A stretch of 64,000 bases of DNA from RUG695 sp050943135 (GTDB lineage Bacteria; Planctomycetota; Planctomycetia; Pirellulales; Thermoguttaceae): assembly GCA_050943135.1 (NCBI GenBank), contig JBMNOP010000002.1, positions 1-64,000 of the forward strand, read 5' to 3'. Position 1 is the first letter of the stretch. Each line of letters begins with the position of its first letter. The translations under genes were made by a program, and so were the position numbers. Under the pieces are notes generated by a model. It was given only the letters and a program-made list of their open reading frames with translations, was not told the origin of the DNA and searched no databases. This document shows, one piece after another, positions 26,503 through 35,846 of the stretch.

Positions 26503-27257
26503 GAAGAGCCCCTGCACCGTCGCAATCCGAGTCGGGTGTCTCTCTGAACCCCTTTTCCGTAAGTTACGTTCAACCGGGATCGATTCCCTACTTCTTCGAA
26601 CCCTCGTTTATCGACCAAATCAAAGCATCTTCCCCGATGCTTTACGTTCACGCGTTCGCCGAGGCGTTTAGTCTGAAAACACCGCTCTCAACTTGGATCG
26701 GGTGCCGATTCCTCGGTGAACGTTTTGTCGAAGCGGACCACCGGGGTCAGATCATCGGTCCACATGGAAGCGGTAAGTCGACCATTACCGAGTCCTTCGC
26801 GAAATTTCTGAACCTGACCGGCACCCATGTGATCAAACATGTAATACACGACCATACCCGCCGACTTTCCCGGTCCCTCTCGGAAGAAATCCGGAACATC
26901 GAAGATTTTCAGACTGCCGAAAGCCGGAAAACGAAAAGGAATGTCGTCATTTTCGACGGATACGAACAGTTAAGCTATTGCAGTCGCGTGCGTTTACGCA
27001 AACTCTGCCGTCAAAAGAACTGTGGTTTATTGATCACGACTCACAAACCCCAATCGTTCGTCGGTCCGATTCTTTTTCGAACAGACACGTCAGACGCCAC
27101 GGTCGAAAAACTCGTCTCATACCTGCTGGATGATTCCAGGATTTTTCCGGGTGACTCTCTCCTACGCTCTTTGCGCCGGAAACACAACAGTAACATTCGT
27201 GCCATTCTCGACAGTCTCTACGACTGGTGGAACGACACGGAGAACGATCTCCGGTAG
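26499..27257 (+). CDS. P-loop ATPase coupled to the arrestin-like protein
   Basis: 252 aa. Walker A GPHGSGKST at 87-95, Walker B VVIFDGYEQL at 149-158 and a sensor-like strand GLLITTHKP near 178. The region before Walker A (STWIGCRFLGERFVEADHRGQIIG) and the short helical C-terminus (LYDWWNDTENDLR) do not match a family I can name. Size and motif spacing fit a small AAA/ABC-type or DNA-repair-like ATPase. The start overlaps the previous gene. Function unknown; the context suggests an ATP-driven partner of the beta-sandwich protein. Confidence 0.7.
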   Translation: MRRAPAPSQSESGVSLNPFSVSYVQPGSIPYFFEPSFIDQIKASSPMLYVHAFAEAFSLKTPLSTWIGCRFLGERFVEADHRGQIIGPHGSGKSTITESFAKFLNLTGTHVIKHVIHDHTRRLSRSLSEEIRNIEDFQTAESRKTKRNVVIFDGYEQLSYCSRVRLRKLCRQKNCGLLITTHKPQSFVGPILFRTDTSDATVEKLVSYLLDDSRIFPGDSLLRSLRRKHNSNIRAILDSLYDWWNDTENDLR

Positions 27258-27291
27258 CATGAATCACTCCTTCTTCACAGAAAGAGCTGCG

Positions 27292-28590
27292 TCATGTTTC
27301 GATGGTGACGGGATGTCGTTCAAAATTCTCGGCGTGAAAATAATCCATCTTTTTCACCCCGCTCAGTCTGGCAATCAGTCCTTCGGGAAAAACTTCACGA
27401 CGGGTGTTGACATATTGGACTGTATCGTTGTAGTAGGTACGAGCCAACGCAATCCGCTCTTCGGTTTCCGCAAGATTTTTCTGCAAATTCAAAAAAAGTG
27501 CACTGCTTTTCAGCTCGGGATACTTCTCGCTCACCGCCATAAGATCTTTGGCCATCGGGATGAATGTCCCTTCCGTACCGGCGGCATCGACCGAGTCAAC
27601 AGCGAGTTGCGAACGGAGCGTCGTAAGGCTTGACAATGTCCCCCGCTCATGGTCGCGAAACCCCTTTACCGTCTCAATCAACAGAGGAATTAGTGAATGC
27701 CTGCGTTTGAGCTCGACATCCATATTTGACTTGGCCTGATTTGATCGATTTTTAAGTTTAATCATCGACTGGTGCACAATCCAGGCCCAACCGAAAAGGA
27801 CCGCAACAAACCCGAGAACACCCCCCAAAATGGCTTGATTCCAATCCCTGAACAATCCCCCAAGAATGAATGCGGAAAGTCCGACAAAGCAGATCTGACA
27901 ACCGAACGACTTTCCTCGTTGACCGTAAATTTGCTTTTTTTCGGTTTTCGTCGAGATCAGGAAAAAGCGGGAGTCTTTATCCCAGGCCAACTCCGCGGCC
28001 ACCGCATCGTCGCGCACGCGGGAATGCCCCGAAACAAAGATCGGGTGATGGAGCGGAATTGTATATTCGGTGAAACGACGTCGGCCGGTCGAGTCGGGAA
28101 TCGGTGTTTGGGGACCGGCTTTGTGATAGAGACTGGCAGACCGCGAAAATGTTTCGCTGTAAGATAACACAGGCTGAATATCTGCCTTTTCGGGATTGAT
28201 ACGGACACAACCGGTATCATCTTTCAGATAAAAGGGCGGAGCAGCCGTTCCACCGTCGACGACCTTCCACCCCTTTATTTCACGTTCCTCGTATTCCTTA
28301 TTCAGAGCTTTGGCACGTGACGGTGAGAGTTTTACCTTCTCGATTCGACGCCATTCCTCCGCAACTTCCCACCGGTACCAAACGGAATCCTGCCCTGACA
28401 ACGGGGCACCGAGGGGAACACTCGCCTCGGCCGTCCCCTCAAGCTCCACTTCGCCGATGAAGACCCCGACCGCTTTTGAGGTCGGGGTATCTTCAAATCG
28501 ACGTCGGCGACTTTCCGTTGTGAGAAACCCCCAATAGAAGAAAGGGGTTAAGACAGAGGCAACAACGATGGAGAGATCGAGTGAGTCCAC
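27292..28590 (-). CDS. LemA-domain protein fused to a GIDE-like membrane domain
   Basis: 432 aa. A hydrophobic segment at 6-22 is followed by a region with VGVFIGEVELEGTAEAS.. and FYLKDDTGCVRINPEKADI (about 40-200), which resembles the GIDE/BAM domain of mitochondrial MUL1-type E3 ligases. Two further hydrophobic segments lie at about 230-275. The C-terminus (280-425) is a LemA domain: SNMDVELKRRHSLIPLLIETVKGF, MAVSEKYPELKSSALFLNLQKNLAETEERIALARTYYNDTV and FPEGLIARLSG. LemA alone is usual; the fusion is known in bacteria but uncommon. It begins six bases after the Fe-alcohol dehydrogenase stop, so both are in one transcript. Confidence 0.75.
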   Translation of the reverse strand: MDSLDLSIVVASVLTPFFYWGFLTTESRRRRFEDTPTSKAVGVFIGEVELEGTAEASVPLGAPLSGQDSVWYRWEVAEEWRRIEKVKLSPSRAKALNKEYEEREIKGWKVVDGGTAAPPFYLKDDTGCVRINPEKADIQPVLSYSETFSRSASLYHKAGPQTPIPDSTGRRRFTEYTIPLHHPIFVSGHSRVRDDAVAAELAWDKDSRFFLISTKTEKKQIYGQRGKSFGCQICFVGLSAFILGGLFRDWNQAILGGVLGFVAVLFGWAWIVHQSMIKLKNRSNQAKSNMDVELKRRHSLIPLLIETVKGFRDHERGTLSSLTTLRSQLAVDSVDAAGTEGTFIPMAKDLMAVSEKYPELKSSALFLNLQKNLAETEERIALARTYYNDTVQYVNTRREVFPEGLIARLSGVKKMDYFHAENFERHPVTIET

Positions 28591-28596
28591 TATCGA

Positions 28597-29757
28597 CTAC
28601 TCCGCAGTATCATTCAGTATTTCAATGATCTCTTTACCCCCGATATTAACACGATCTCCGAACTTCACACCACGCGCGTCAACAGCAGCGGCGACGGCGC
28701 GAATCACCTCATCGGTAACACCGTATGCGTTTCGAGACGGGGTAATCCCAACTTCGGTGAAGAAATTGACGGTCTTTAGAATCGCTTCGTCGATGATTTT
28801 GTCTTTGTTGTCACCGGTGATCCCCCAAACACGTTCGGCGTATTGGAGAAGTTTTTCTTCTTTTTCGCGGCGCTGATGACGATAGGCGGCAGGAAGAACC
28901 AACGCGAGAGTCTTGGCGTGATCGGTTCCCGTCCGTGCCGTCAGTTCATGACCGATCATATGGACCATCCAGCACTGGGCCGTTCCCACGCTAATCCAGC
29001 CGTTTTCGGCAAGGGTTGCCAACCAGCAAAGGTTGGCGCGGGCATCGTAATTTTGGGGATCTTTCTTAAGCCAGCGGGCCGTATCGATCAGCGCGAGCAT
29101 CAGGGCTTCGGCCTGCCGATCCTGAGTGATTGCCCCCATCGGATGCGTGGCGTATTGTTCGATGATATGGACGAAGATATCAACAATCCCATTCGAGATC
29201 TGCTCTGCGGGAAGCGAATAGGTCGTTTCGGGATCAATGATCGAAAACCGGCAGAATACCTTATCGGACCAAAGACAGAGCTTCTGGTCCTTTTCACGAC
29301 GGGAAACTACGGCATATCCGTTCATTTCCGAACCGGTGGCCGGAAGAGTAATCACAGACGCCAGCGGAACCGCATCGTTGATCGGCGCCCCTTTTTCGAG
29401 GATATCCCACGGATCTTCCCCTTCGGGATATTTGATTGCCGCGGCAATAAACTTACTGCCGTCGAGGGTTGATCCACCGCCGACCGAAAGGATAAAATCG
29501 ATTTTCTTCTCTTTGGCCAGGGCAACGGCTTTCATGCAAGTGGTGTATTCCGGGTTCGGCTCAATCCCGCCGAACTCGATCACTTCACGGTCGCCCAACG
29601 CGGACTTGACCTGATCATAAACACCGTTCTTGAAAATCGATCCGCCCCCGTAGGTAAGAAGGATTTTTACGTTGGACGGCAAGAGTTCGGCCAATTTGGC
29701 AATCTGTCCTTTTCCGAAAACAATTCGAACGGGATTTCTATAATCAAAATTATCCAT
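28597..29757 (-). CDS. Iron-containing alcohol dehydrogenase (NADPH-dependent aldehyde/butanol dehydrogenase type)
   Basis: 386 aa from the ATG at 29757 (AAAGGG upstream). MDNFDYRNPVRIVFGKGQIAKL is the standard N-terminus of the YqhD/BdhA type. SVGGGSTLDGSKFIAAA is the dinucleotide loop, and the metal ligands are in the stretch VDIFVHIIEQY with His plus GHELTARTGTDHAKTLALVLP with His residues. Reduces aldehydes to alcohols, probably with Fe(II) and NAD(P)H. Cotranscribed with the downstream LemA fusion gene. Confidence 0.9.
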   Translation of the reverse strand: MDNFDYRNPVRIVFGKGQIAKLAELLPSNVKILLTYGGGSIFKNGVYDQVKSALGDREVIEFGGIEPNPEYTTCMKAVALAKEKKIDFILSVGGGSTLDGSKFIAAAIKYPEGEDPWDILEKGAPINDAVPLASVITLPATGSEMNGYAVVSRREKDQKLCLWSDKVFCRFSIIDPETTYSLPAEQISNGIVDIFVHIIEQYATHPMGAITQDRQAEALMLALIDTARWLKKDPQNYDARANLCWLATLAENGWISVGTAQCWMVHMIGHELTARTGTDHAKTLALVLPAAYRHQRREKEEKLLQYAERVWGITGDNKDKIIDEAILKTVNFFTEVGITPSRNAYGVTDEVIRAVAAAVDARGVKFGDRVNIGGKEIIEILNDTAE

Positions 29758-30401
29758 AAACGCAACCCTTTCTTCATTCGGTTCCGCTCGGCGTATTGAA
29801 ACGAAACCTATTAATCTGTGCTGAACCAAAACCCGGCGGCCGTCGGGAATTATAACCCGCCGGAAACCGTGAGTCAATCTCGGCAGAAAAATCCGAGTGA
29901 ACGGGATGAAACAGAGACTATCACCGCACCGAGCATTTCGGTATACTCGTTGGTGGGCCGGACATTCCAAAAACACAGGTAAATCTTCGTACACCTTAAA
30001 GGCAAAAAAACCAAAGGATCGGGGTATTTGGTCCTTGCCTTCCGACCGGCACCGTCGTCTGAGGTTTGGTCATGGGATCAGGCCTGTAACGACTCACCCG
30101 ATATGCCGGGTTGTGGAATGTCTCAAACGGGTAACCGTTCCGTACCGAAAAGAAAATTTCCATGATACCGGATGGAGTCGAAACGAATTCAACAAATGCT
30201 CGGGTGCGCGGGAAAACAAACCGCATTTGCCGAGAACCATCTCGAATACCACCTATAATTCTTCGAACGGTGTCTGACCCAAATTACCAAAAAGCCGGAA
30301 GAATGAAAATTCGGCCCCAAAACAAAATTAAGGTTAAAAGATACCGGGCACTTTTAACCGTCGCTGCCATAAACCCCTTACATCCAAAGAAAGGAACCCC
30401 T
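29758..30401. other. Long divergent intergenic region
   Basis: 644 bases between Fe-alcohol dehydrogenase (minus) and the AXE-like esterase (plus). Open frames here have no ribosome site and no recognisable domain. A/T-rich segments at 30255-30360 may hold the promoter of the esterase. Nothing else recognised. Confidence 0.4.
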
Positions 30402-31715
30402 ATGGTCCGCTCACACTATCCCTCCTTCCGAATACCAAGTTCAATGCGAAAACTTTCGGAAATTTTTCGTAAGTCACTCCCTTTCCTGACGTCTCTATTC
30501 TTGATAACGTCAACGATTCTCGGCGCGGGAGAACTAACCTTTTACGGGCAAACCGACAAAAACCCTCTCACCTATCAGCCGGGCGAAGAGATCGTTTTTA
30601 CCATTCGGCTCCTGGAAGACGGTCAACCGTGTGGGGGAAAAACCATCCGGTGGACACGTTCCGGGGACGACGGCAACACAGAAACCGGCAAGACGGTTTC
30701 GGATACCGACGAACCGTTGGTAATCCGCACTTCGATCGATCTTCCCGGTTTTGTCTGGATCAAAACTGTCGTGCTCGATGAATCGGGAGAACCTGTTTCC
30801 GGCGAAGCACACGAGTTTAACGGCGGAGCCGGAACCAAACTTGATCGATTGATGAGTTTTCCCGAACCGGATGACTTTGATGAATTCTGGCAGCGTCAAA
30901 AAACACGACTGGCCGAAGTTCCCCTGAAAGCGACCCTTACCGAAGTCGATTCGGAAGCAGAAGGGGTCAAATGCTACGATCTTCGGGTCGATTGCATCGG
31001 CGTGCCCGTATCCGGTTATTTCTGTATGCCAGAGACCGCTGCAGAAAAATCGTTACCGGCGACACTGGTTCTGCAAGGTTACGGAGTTGATTCGGCGGGA
31101 AAGGAAAACCGTTTGGGAAAAAGCGGACTCGCACTCTGCATCAACGCACACGGCATCGAAAACGGCCGAGAAAAAAGCTATTATAAAGAGCTGTTTAACA
31201 CTACATTACGAGGTTACGGTTTTCCCGCTTCTTCGAACGCCAATCCGGAGACCTCTTACTGGAACGGCGTGGCGCTTCGTGTGATGCGTGCCCTTGAGTT
31301 TCTGAAATCGCGGCCGGAGTGGGACGGAGAAAACTTGCGCGTTGTTGGGGGAAGCCAGGGTGGATTCCAGTCGATACTCGGCGCGGCCCTTGATAAAGAC
31401 GTCAACATGTGTGAACTCTACGTCCCCTGGTTTTGCGATCTTTCGGGACCCTTCGAACAACAACGGAACCGATCCCTCTTCATGCCGGAATGGACACCTG
31501 CCCTCGGCTACTACGATGGAGTCAACCACGCTAAGCGGATCAAATGCCCCGTCACGATCTCTGCCGGTCTGGGTGACTACATCTGCCCGCCCTCGGGGGT
31601 TGTAACGCTCTACAATAACATCAAAAGCAATGTCAGGCTAACCTTTCATCAGGGACAGACACACGGTTACACCATGAAAAACGCACCAAGCTACTCGATC
31701 GAAAAAAACCGATAA
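30402..31715 (+). CDS. Secreted acetyl-xylan-esterase-like hydrolase (second copy)
   Basis: 437 aa from the ATG at 30402 (AAAGGA upstream). N-terminal extension, then a hydrophobic signal segment around 28-41 (LTSLFLITSTILGAG). Ig-like domain 45-140, then the AXE1 fold from FPEPDDFDEFW with Ser318 (GGSQGGFQ), Asp392 (GLGDYICPPSG) and His421 (GQTHGYT) as the complete triad. The YWNGVALRVMRALEFLKSRPEWDGENLRVVG block is almost the same as in the gene at 14642-15922. Acts on acetylated xylan-type substrates in related enzymes; the substrate difference from the first copy is unknown. Confidence 0.85.
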   Translation: MVRSHYPSFRIPSSMRKLSEIFRKSLPFLTSLFLITSTILGAGELTFYGQTDKNPLTYQPGEEIVFTIRLLEDGQPCGGKTIRWTRSGDDGNTETGKTVSDTDEPLVIRTSIDLPGFVWIKTVVLDESGEPVSGEAHEFNGGAGTKLDRLMSFPEPDDFDEFWQRQKTRLAEVPLKATLTEVDSEAEGVKCYDLRVDCIGVPVSGYFCMPETAAEKSLPATLVLQGYGVDSAGKENRLGKSGLALCINAHGIENGREKSYYKELFNTTLRGYGFPASSNANPETSYWNGVALRVMRALEFLKSRPEWDGENLRVVGGSQGGFQSILGAALDKDVNMCELYVPWFCDLSGPFEQQRNRSLFMPEWTPALGYYDGVNHAKRIKCPVTISAGLGDYICPPSGVVTLYNNIKSNVRLTFHQGQTHGYTMKNAPSYSIEKNR

Positions 31716-31738
31716 TCAATTCCGAAAGAAAATAACAA

Positions 31739-31769
31739 GACGGCCGAAATCCTCCGGAAAACGGCCGTC
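31739..31769 (+). terminator. Hairpin after the esterase gene
   Basis: GACGGCCG (31739-31746) pairs with CGGCCGTC (31762-31769). There is no clear T-run after it, so termination strength is uncertain. Confidence 0.35.
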
Positions 31770-31945
31770 GAAACATCATGTCGGTCGGTTACGGGCATGG
31801 ATCATGGACCTGGCCATAATTTTCACCGAATACTTTTTCTAAACCGACTGTCTGCTGACCCGAGAAGTCGGTTTCGGAGAGAGGGAAAAAACAAAAAAGG
31901 CAGATCCCAACGAAATTTCAAAGGACGTGCCATCGATGAAAAGTC

Positions 31946-33235
31946 TCAAACGGCTTTTAGGGCATTTTCGATGTCTTCAATAATGTCAGCGACATCCTCA
32001 ATCCCGACTGAAAGCCGGATCAGGTCAGGACCAATACCGCAAGCCGCTAGTTCCTCATCGGTGAGCTGTCGATGTGTTGCATTCGCAGGATGAAGAATAC
32101 AGCTGCGTGCATCGGCAACATGAGTCGCGATGGTGGCAATCCGGAGCTCCTTCATGAATGCCTCTGCGGACTTTCTACCACCGCGAAGTCCGAACGAGAC
32201 AACCCCACATGAACCGTTTGGCAGATACTTCTGCGCCAATTTATAGAAGCGACTCGACGGAAGGTTCGGGTAATTGACCCAGGCGACTTTGTCGTTCGCC
32301 TCGAGAAACCGGGCAACCGCTAAACCATTGGCACAGTGCCGTTCCATTCGTACGTGAAGCGACTCAAGTCCCATGTTCAGAAGGAAAGTGTTATGCGGGG
32401 AGGGGGTCGAGCCCAAATCACGCATCAGTTGTGCCGTTGCCTTAGTGATGTAGGCTCCGGAATTACCAAATCTTTCGGCATAAACAATCCCGTGGTGCGA
32501 CTCGTCGGGAGTCGTAAAGCCGGGAAACTTATCTGCGTGTGCAAACCAGTCGAAATTCCCAGCGTCGACAATGGCGCCCCCGACACAAGTGGCGTGACCG
32601 TCCATATATTTGGTTGTTGCGTGGGTTACAATATTAGCACCCCATTCGATCGGGCGGCACATAATTGGGGTCGGGAATGTATTATCAACAATGAGCGGAA
32701 TACCGTGTCCGTGGGCAATATTGGCAAACCGTTCAATATCAAGGACTGCCAGAGCGGGGTTGGCTATCGTCTCGCCGAAAAATGCCTTGGTGTTCGGAAG
32801 GACAGCAGCATGCAATTCCTCATCTGTCGCATCGGGAGAAACGAAAGTGAAGTCGATCCCCATTCGTTTCATCGTGACATTGAACAAATTGAATGTGCCC
32901 CCGTAAATCGCTGACGAGGAAACAACATGATCTCCACCCTCGCACAGATTGAAAACCGAAAAGAAGTTCGCCGCTTGACCGGAAGAGGTCAGCATCCCGG
33001 CAGCACCCCCCTCGAGTGCGGCAATCTTGGCCGCTACAAAATCATTCGTCGGGTTTTGCAAACGCGTATAGAAATAGCCGGACACCTCCAGGTCGAAGAG
33101 TTTCCCCATATCTTCGGAAGTATCGTACTTAAATGTCGTACTCTGAATAATCGGCATCTGACGCGGCTCGCCATTGGTCGGCTCATAACCCGAATGAATG
33201 CAGCGCGTTCCTAGTCTCAGTTTCTTTTGGACCAT
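31946..33235 (-). CDS. metY: O-acetylhomoserine aminocarboxypropyltransferase / cysteine synthase type
   Basis: 429 aa from the ATG at 33235 (GAGGAT upstream). RLGTRCIHSGYEPTNGEPRQMPIIQSTTFKYD is the MetY N-terminus; the PLP lysine is Lys209 in HATTKYMDGH, and the catalytic Tyr lies in GYFYTRLQNPT. The MetY subgroup is indicated by the long insert GNFDWFAHADKFPGFTTPDESYHG-like region (here DESHHGIVYAERFG). Converts O-acetylhomoserine and sulfide to homocysteine in methionine synthesis. No linked met genes in the window. Confidence 0.9.
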   Translation of the reverse strand: MVQKKLRLGTRCIHSGYEPTNGEPRQMPIIQSTTFKYDTSEDMGKLFDLEVSGYFYTRLQNPTNDFVAAKIAALEGGAAGMLTSSGQAANFFSVFNLCEGGDHVVSSSAIYGGTFNLFNVTMKRMGIDFTFVSPDATDEELHAAVLPNTKAFFGETIANPALAVLDIERFANIAHGHGIPLIVDNTFPTPIMCRPIEWGANIVTHATTKYMDGHATCVGGAIVDAGNFDWFAHADKFPGFTTPDESHHGIVYAERFGNSGAYITKATAQLMRDLGSTPSPHNTFLLNMGLESLHVRMERHCANGLAVARFLEANDKVAWVNYPNLPSSRFYKLAQKYLPNGSCGVVSFGLRGGRKSAEAFMKELRIATIATHVADARSCILHPANATHRQLTDEELAACGIGPDLIRLSVGIEDVADIIEDIENALKAV

Positions 33236-33425
33236 TGTTTGGTAATCCTCGTTGGTTGATCTTCTCTGAAAGACTGTTTTTCCCCGCAAAGCGACTTGGC
33301 ACCGGCGACGAAAATTCGTGGTTTGGTGGGTTTCTTCCGACACACCGCACACCCAAAGCGACACCCGGCGAAACCTTCCGTTGTGAACAACAGGTGATCC
33401 CCACCCTTTCTCACCAAAAATATCT

Positions 33426-35846
33426 TTATTGTATCACGGGAAGGGAAACCTTCTTTCCTTCTTGTTGTTTCGCTTGCTCTGCGCGATCGTAAACACCATA
33501 AAATGGTGCATTGGCGTCAAGCCACAAATAGATTGTACGGCGTTCTTCCTCGGAAAGAGAAACATGGCCAACATGGTTCTCGTCATCCAATATCTTCGTG
33601 AGCGGACTCATATCGGCACCGCACATTCCGGGAAGACTCGACAAATATCGGATATTGTTTTGCCCCCATTCGTAGAACCGGACACTCGGGCGAAGCCCCA
33701 GGTATGACTCGGTATAATGACCTCTGATACCACCGGTCAGGTTCGGTATAGGTTGCCCCTCTTGCCCCGCATGACAAGAAACACAGTTCCTATCAAGAAT
33801 CGGCTGAATCAGCCGAGGGTACGAAATGGGTGACATATCGGCCGGGGGAGGAGTAATCGTTGAAGGACGACGACGCGAGGCGATAGGCTGAACCTCGGCG
33901 TTCTTCCCGATCGTCTGGGCCTGTTCGTGACAACCGACACACCCGCGATTTTCCCCCGGCTGGAGATAAACTTCACTGCGCATCGTCTGAACGGCTCTCC
34001 CCTCAGCATCAACGGCCTGAAAGTAAAGGGGTCTTTCGGCCGGAGCGGTAAAGTGGGCGGAACCGTCTGTCTCAACCGGAATGGTTCCGACCAAAAGTCG
34101 AGCATTTTCACTGTTAGCGTAACCGATCCGCGGATGATTCGATCGGTGATCGGGAAATTTCGGCAAAAGCTGGAAAATACGAAGCTCCTTGATCGGGCGA
34201 TCTTTCGGAAGAGGTGTCAGTGATTCGTAAACATCCGAAAGCATAAAGGTCCCTGTCGTCGGCTTTTCCCCGTTTTTCGGTAGCGACGAGGGGATCACCG
34301 GCGGAACGGGTGTCGCCTCGACGGGGATCGGATATTGGCACGAGAATATCTCGTCTTCAAGAATAAGTTCAAGACACCCGAATCGATCACGATAATAAAG
34401 CCCCGTTTTTCCCGTAGTGTTCGGAGAGTGTGCGTATTGCATTCCGCCGATCGATTCGTGACTATACGCGGTTAGATAAAAATCTTCCGAAAGGGGAAAA
34501 GGGCTAAAATAATACTGGTCACACCGGAAATCGGGAGTATCCTCGTCTGTCTCGGGAAACGGAAGTTCCGGGGTCAGACGTTCAATACAGTCAAGAGTGT
34601 CCTCCGATTTTCCGGGGTCATAATGAACCAACTGTGGATCGAGGATCACGAGCGGGCCTCCGACATCGAGATGATGTGCACCGGCTACAAACATAATCTT
34701 ATTCGAACCGGGAATCGATTTTGGCTGATAGAGCGCACAGATTGCCACGGTATAATTTCCGAAAAGGGAAACAGCACCGGTGCCGTCAGGATTCGAAAGC
34801 CAAAGACCATGATGCCGCGCCGCGTCTCGATCGACATAATCCCACCGGCAATAGATGATCCGGCCGTCGTGCGTGATCGATGGTTGCCACTCATTCGTTT
34901 CATGCCAGGAAAGACAGGTGATCTTTCCGTCCGGATCGAGCCGATGGAGCGTGTGAACCGCCAGCGGCTCCCAGGAACCGTGGCAACGGCCAAATCCGCC
35001 GCGGCGGGTCGACATAAAGACGATCCCGCCGTCGGGAAGTTCGACAGGATCAAAATCATCGTCACATCCGGTCGTCAGCTGCGTTATTTCCCGGGTGGCA
35101 AGGTCCATCTTGTAGAGGTGGAATTTCCCCTTCTCCTCTTTCATAAAATTCGTAACATAGTCGGCGGAATAGTCGCCGAACCCCTCTCCTGTGCGTTTTA
35201 TCGGCTTGGTACCGTCGGTAAACTTCGACAGATCGGCATACGCAAAGTAGATGGTTTTGGCATCATAGGAAAGACTCATCGTCGAGATTGTTCCAAGAGG
35301 CAGTTTTCCGTCGGTCAAATCCTCGATCTCAAAAGAACGGCCCGGATCTTTCAGGAGGTAGATCCCCCCTCCGCAAATACCGGAATGACGATAGAAGTAC
35401 GAAAGATACTCGTGGAGCATCTGGCAGACGAACCGTTCCCGCTTAACAAAAAGGATCGGTTTGTTCGCAAGAAGGGAATTTCGAAACAGAAGATCGCGTA
35501 ATTCCCAGCGGAGCGAAAGATAAAGATCGCGGCGCTCAGTATCGGAAAGTGCGGGAATTGCCTTGCTGTCGACTTCATCAAAACGATCCCGAACCTTATC
35601 GAGAATATCTTCGGGGACGAGTTCCTCTTCGCCAAGCCGTTCAATCACCTCGTCGGCCCGCTCAAGAAGCTCGTGAATTGCCTCAGACGATTCTATCGAA
35701 CGGTTAAAATGTGACTCTTGCAGTAGCCAATCAGCCTCAATTTTCGCACGGAACGCATCGTTGGCAAAAAGATCCCCAGCGGCGGATAGGGAAACGAAAA
35801 CCACAAGAACCGCCGTTCGCAAGAGAATCCTCTGTCCGTTTTTCAT
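33426..35846 (-). CDS. HzsA-related protein with beta-propeller and two CxxCH motifs
   Basis: 806 aa with signal peptide MKNGQRILLRTAVLVVFVSLSAAGDLFA. The middle part (about 160-560) is a PD40-type propeller (TISTMSLSYDAKTIYFAYADL, DDDFDPVELPDGGIVFMSTRRGGFGRCHG, QPSITHDGRIIYCRWDYVDRD). The C-terminal part carries two haem-binding motifs, CVGCH at 636-640 and CVSCH at 688-692. This architecture is that of proteins related to the hydrazine synthase alpha subunit, which are widespread in planctomycetes that do not perform anammox, so hydrazine synthesis should not be inferred. Probably a periplasmic electron-transfer or oxidoreductase protein. Confidence 0.8.
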   Translation of the reverse strand: MKNGQRILLRTAVLVVFVSLSAAGDLFANDAFRAKIEADWLLQESHFNRSIESSEAIHELLERADEVIERLGEEELVPEDILDKVRDRFDEVDSKAIPALSDTERRDLYLSLRWELRDLLFRNSLLANKPILFVKRERFVCQMLHEYLSYFYRHSGICGGGIYLLKDPGRSFEIEDLTDGKLPLGTISTMSLSYDAKTIYFAYADLSKFTDGTKPIKRTGEGFGDYSADYVTNFMKEEKGKFHLYKMDLATREITQLTTGCDDDFDPVELPDGGIVFMSTRRGGFGRCHGSWEPLAVHTLHRLDPDGKITCLSWHETNEWQPSITHDGRIIYCRWDYVDRDAARHHGLWLSNPDGTGAVSLFGNYTVAICALYQPKSIPGSNKIMFVAGAHHLDVGGPLVILDPQLVHYDPGKSEDTLDCIERLTPELPFPETDEDTPDFRCDQYYFSPFPLSEDFYLTAYSHESIGGMQYAHSPNTTGKTGLYYRDRFGCLELILEDEIFSCQYPIPVEATPVPPVIPSSLPKNGEKPTTGTFMLSDVYESLTPLPKDRPIKELRIFQLLPKFPDHRSNHPRIGYANSENARLLVGTIPVETDGSAHFTAPAERPLYFQAVDAEGRAVQTMRSEVYLQPGENRGCVGCHEQAQTIGKNAEVQPIASRRRPSTITPPPADMSPISYPRLIQPILDRNCVSCHAGQEGQPIPNLTGGIRGHYTESYLGLRPSVRFYEWGQNNIRYLSSLPGMCGADMSPLTKILDDENHVGHVSLSEEERRTIYLWLDANAPFYGVYDRAEQAKQQEGKKVSLPVIQ

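Noticed and set aside
34623..35501. Plus-strand open frame of 292 codons
   Set aside because: Antisense to the HzsA-related gene, which has haem motifs and a signal peptide.
33426..35846. Hydrazine synthase (anammox) subunit
   Set aside because: HzsA-related proteins are common in non-anammox planctomycetes and no other hydrazine genes are present.
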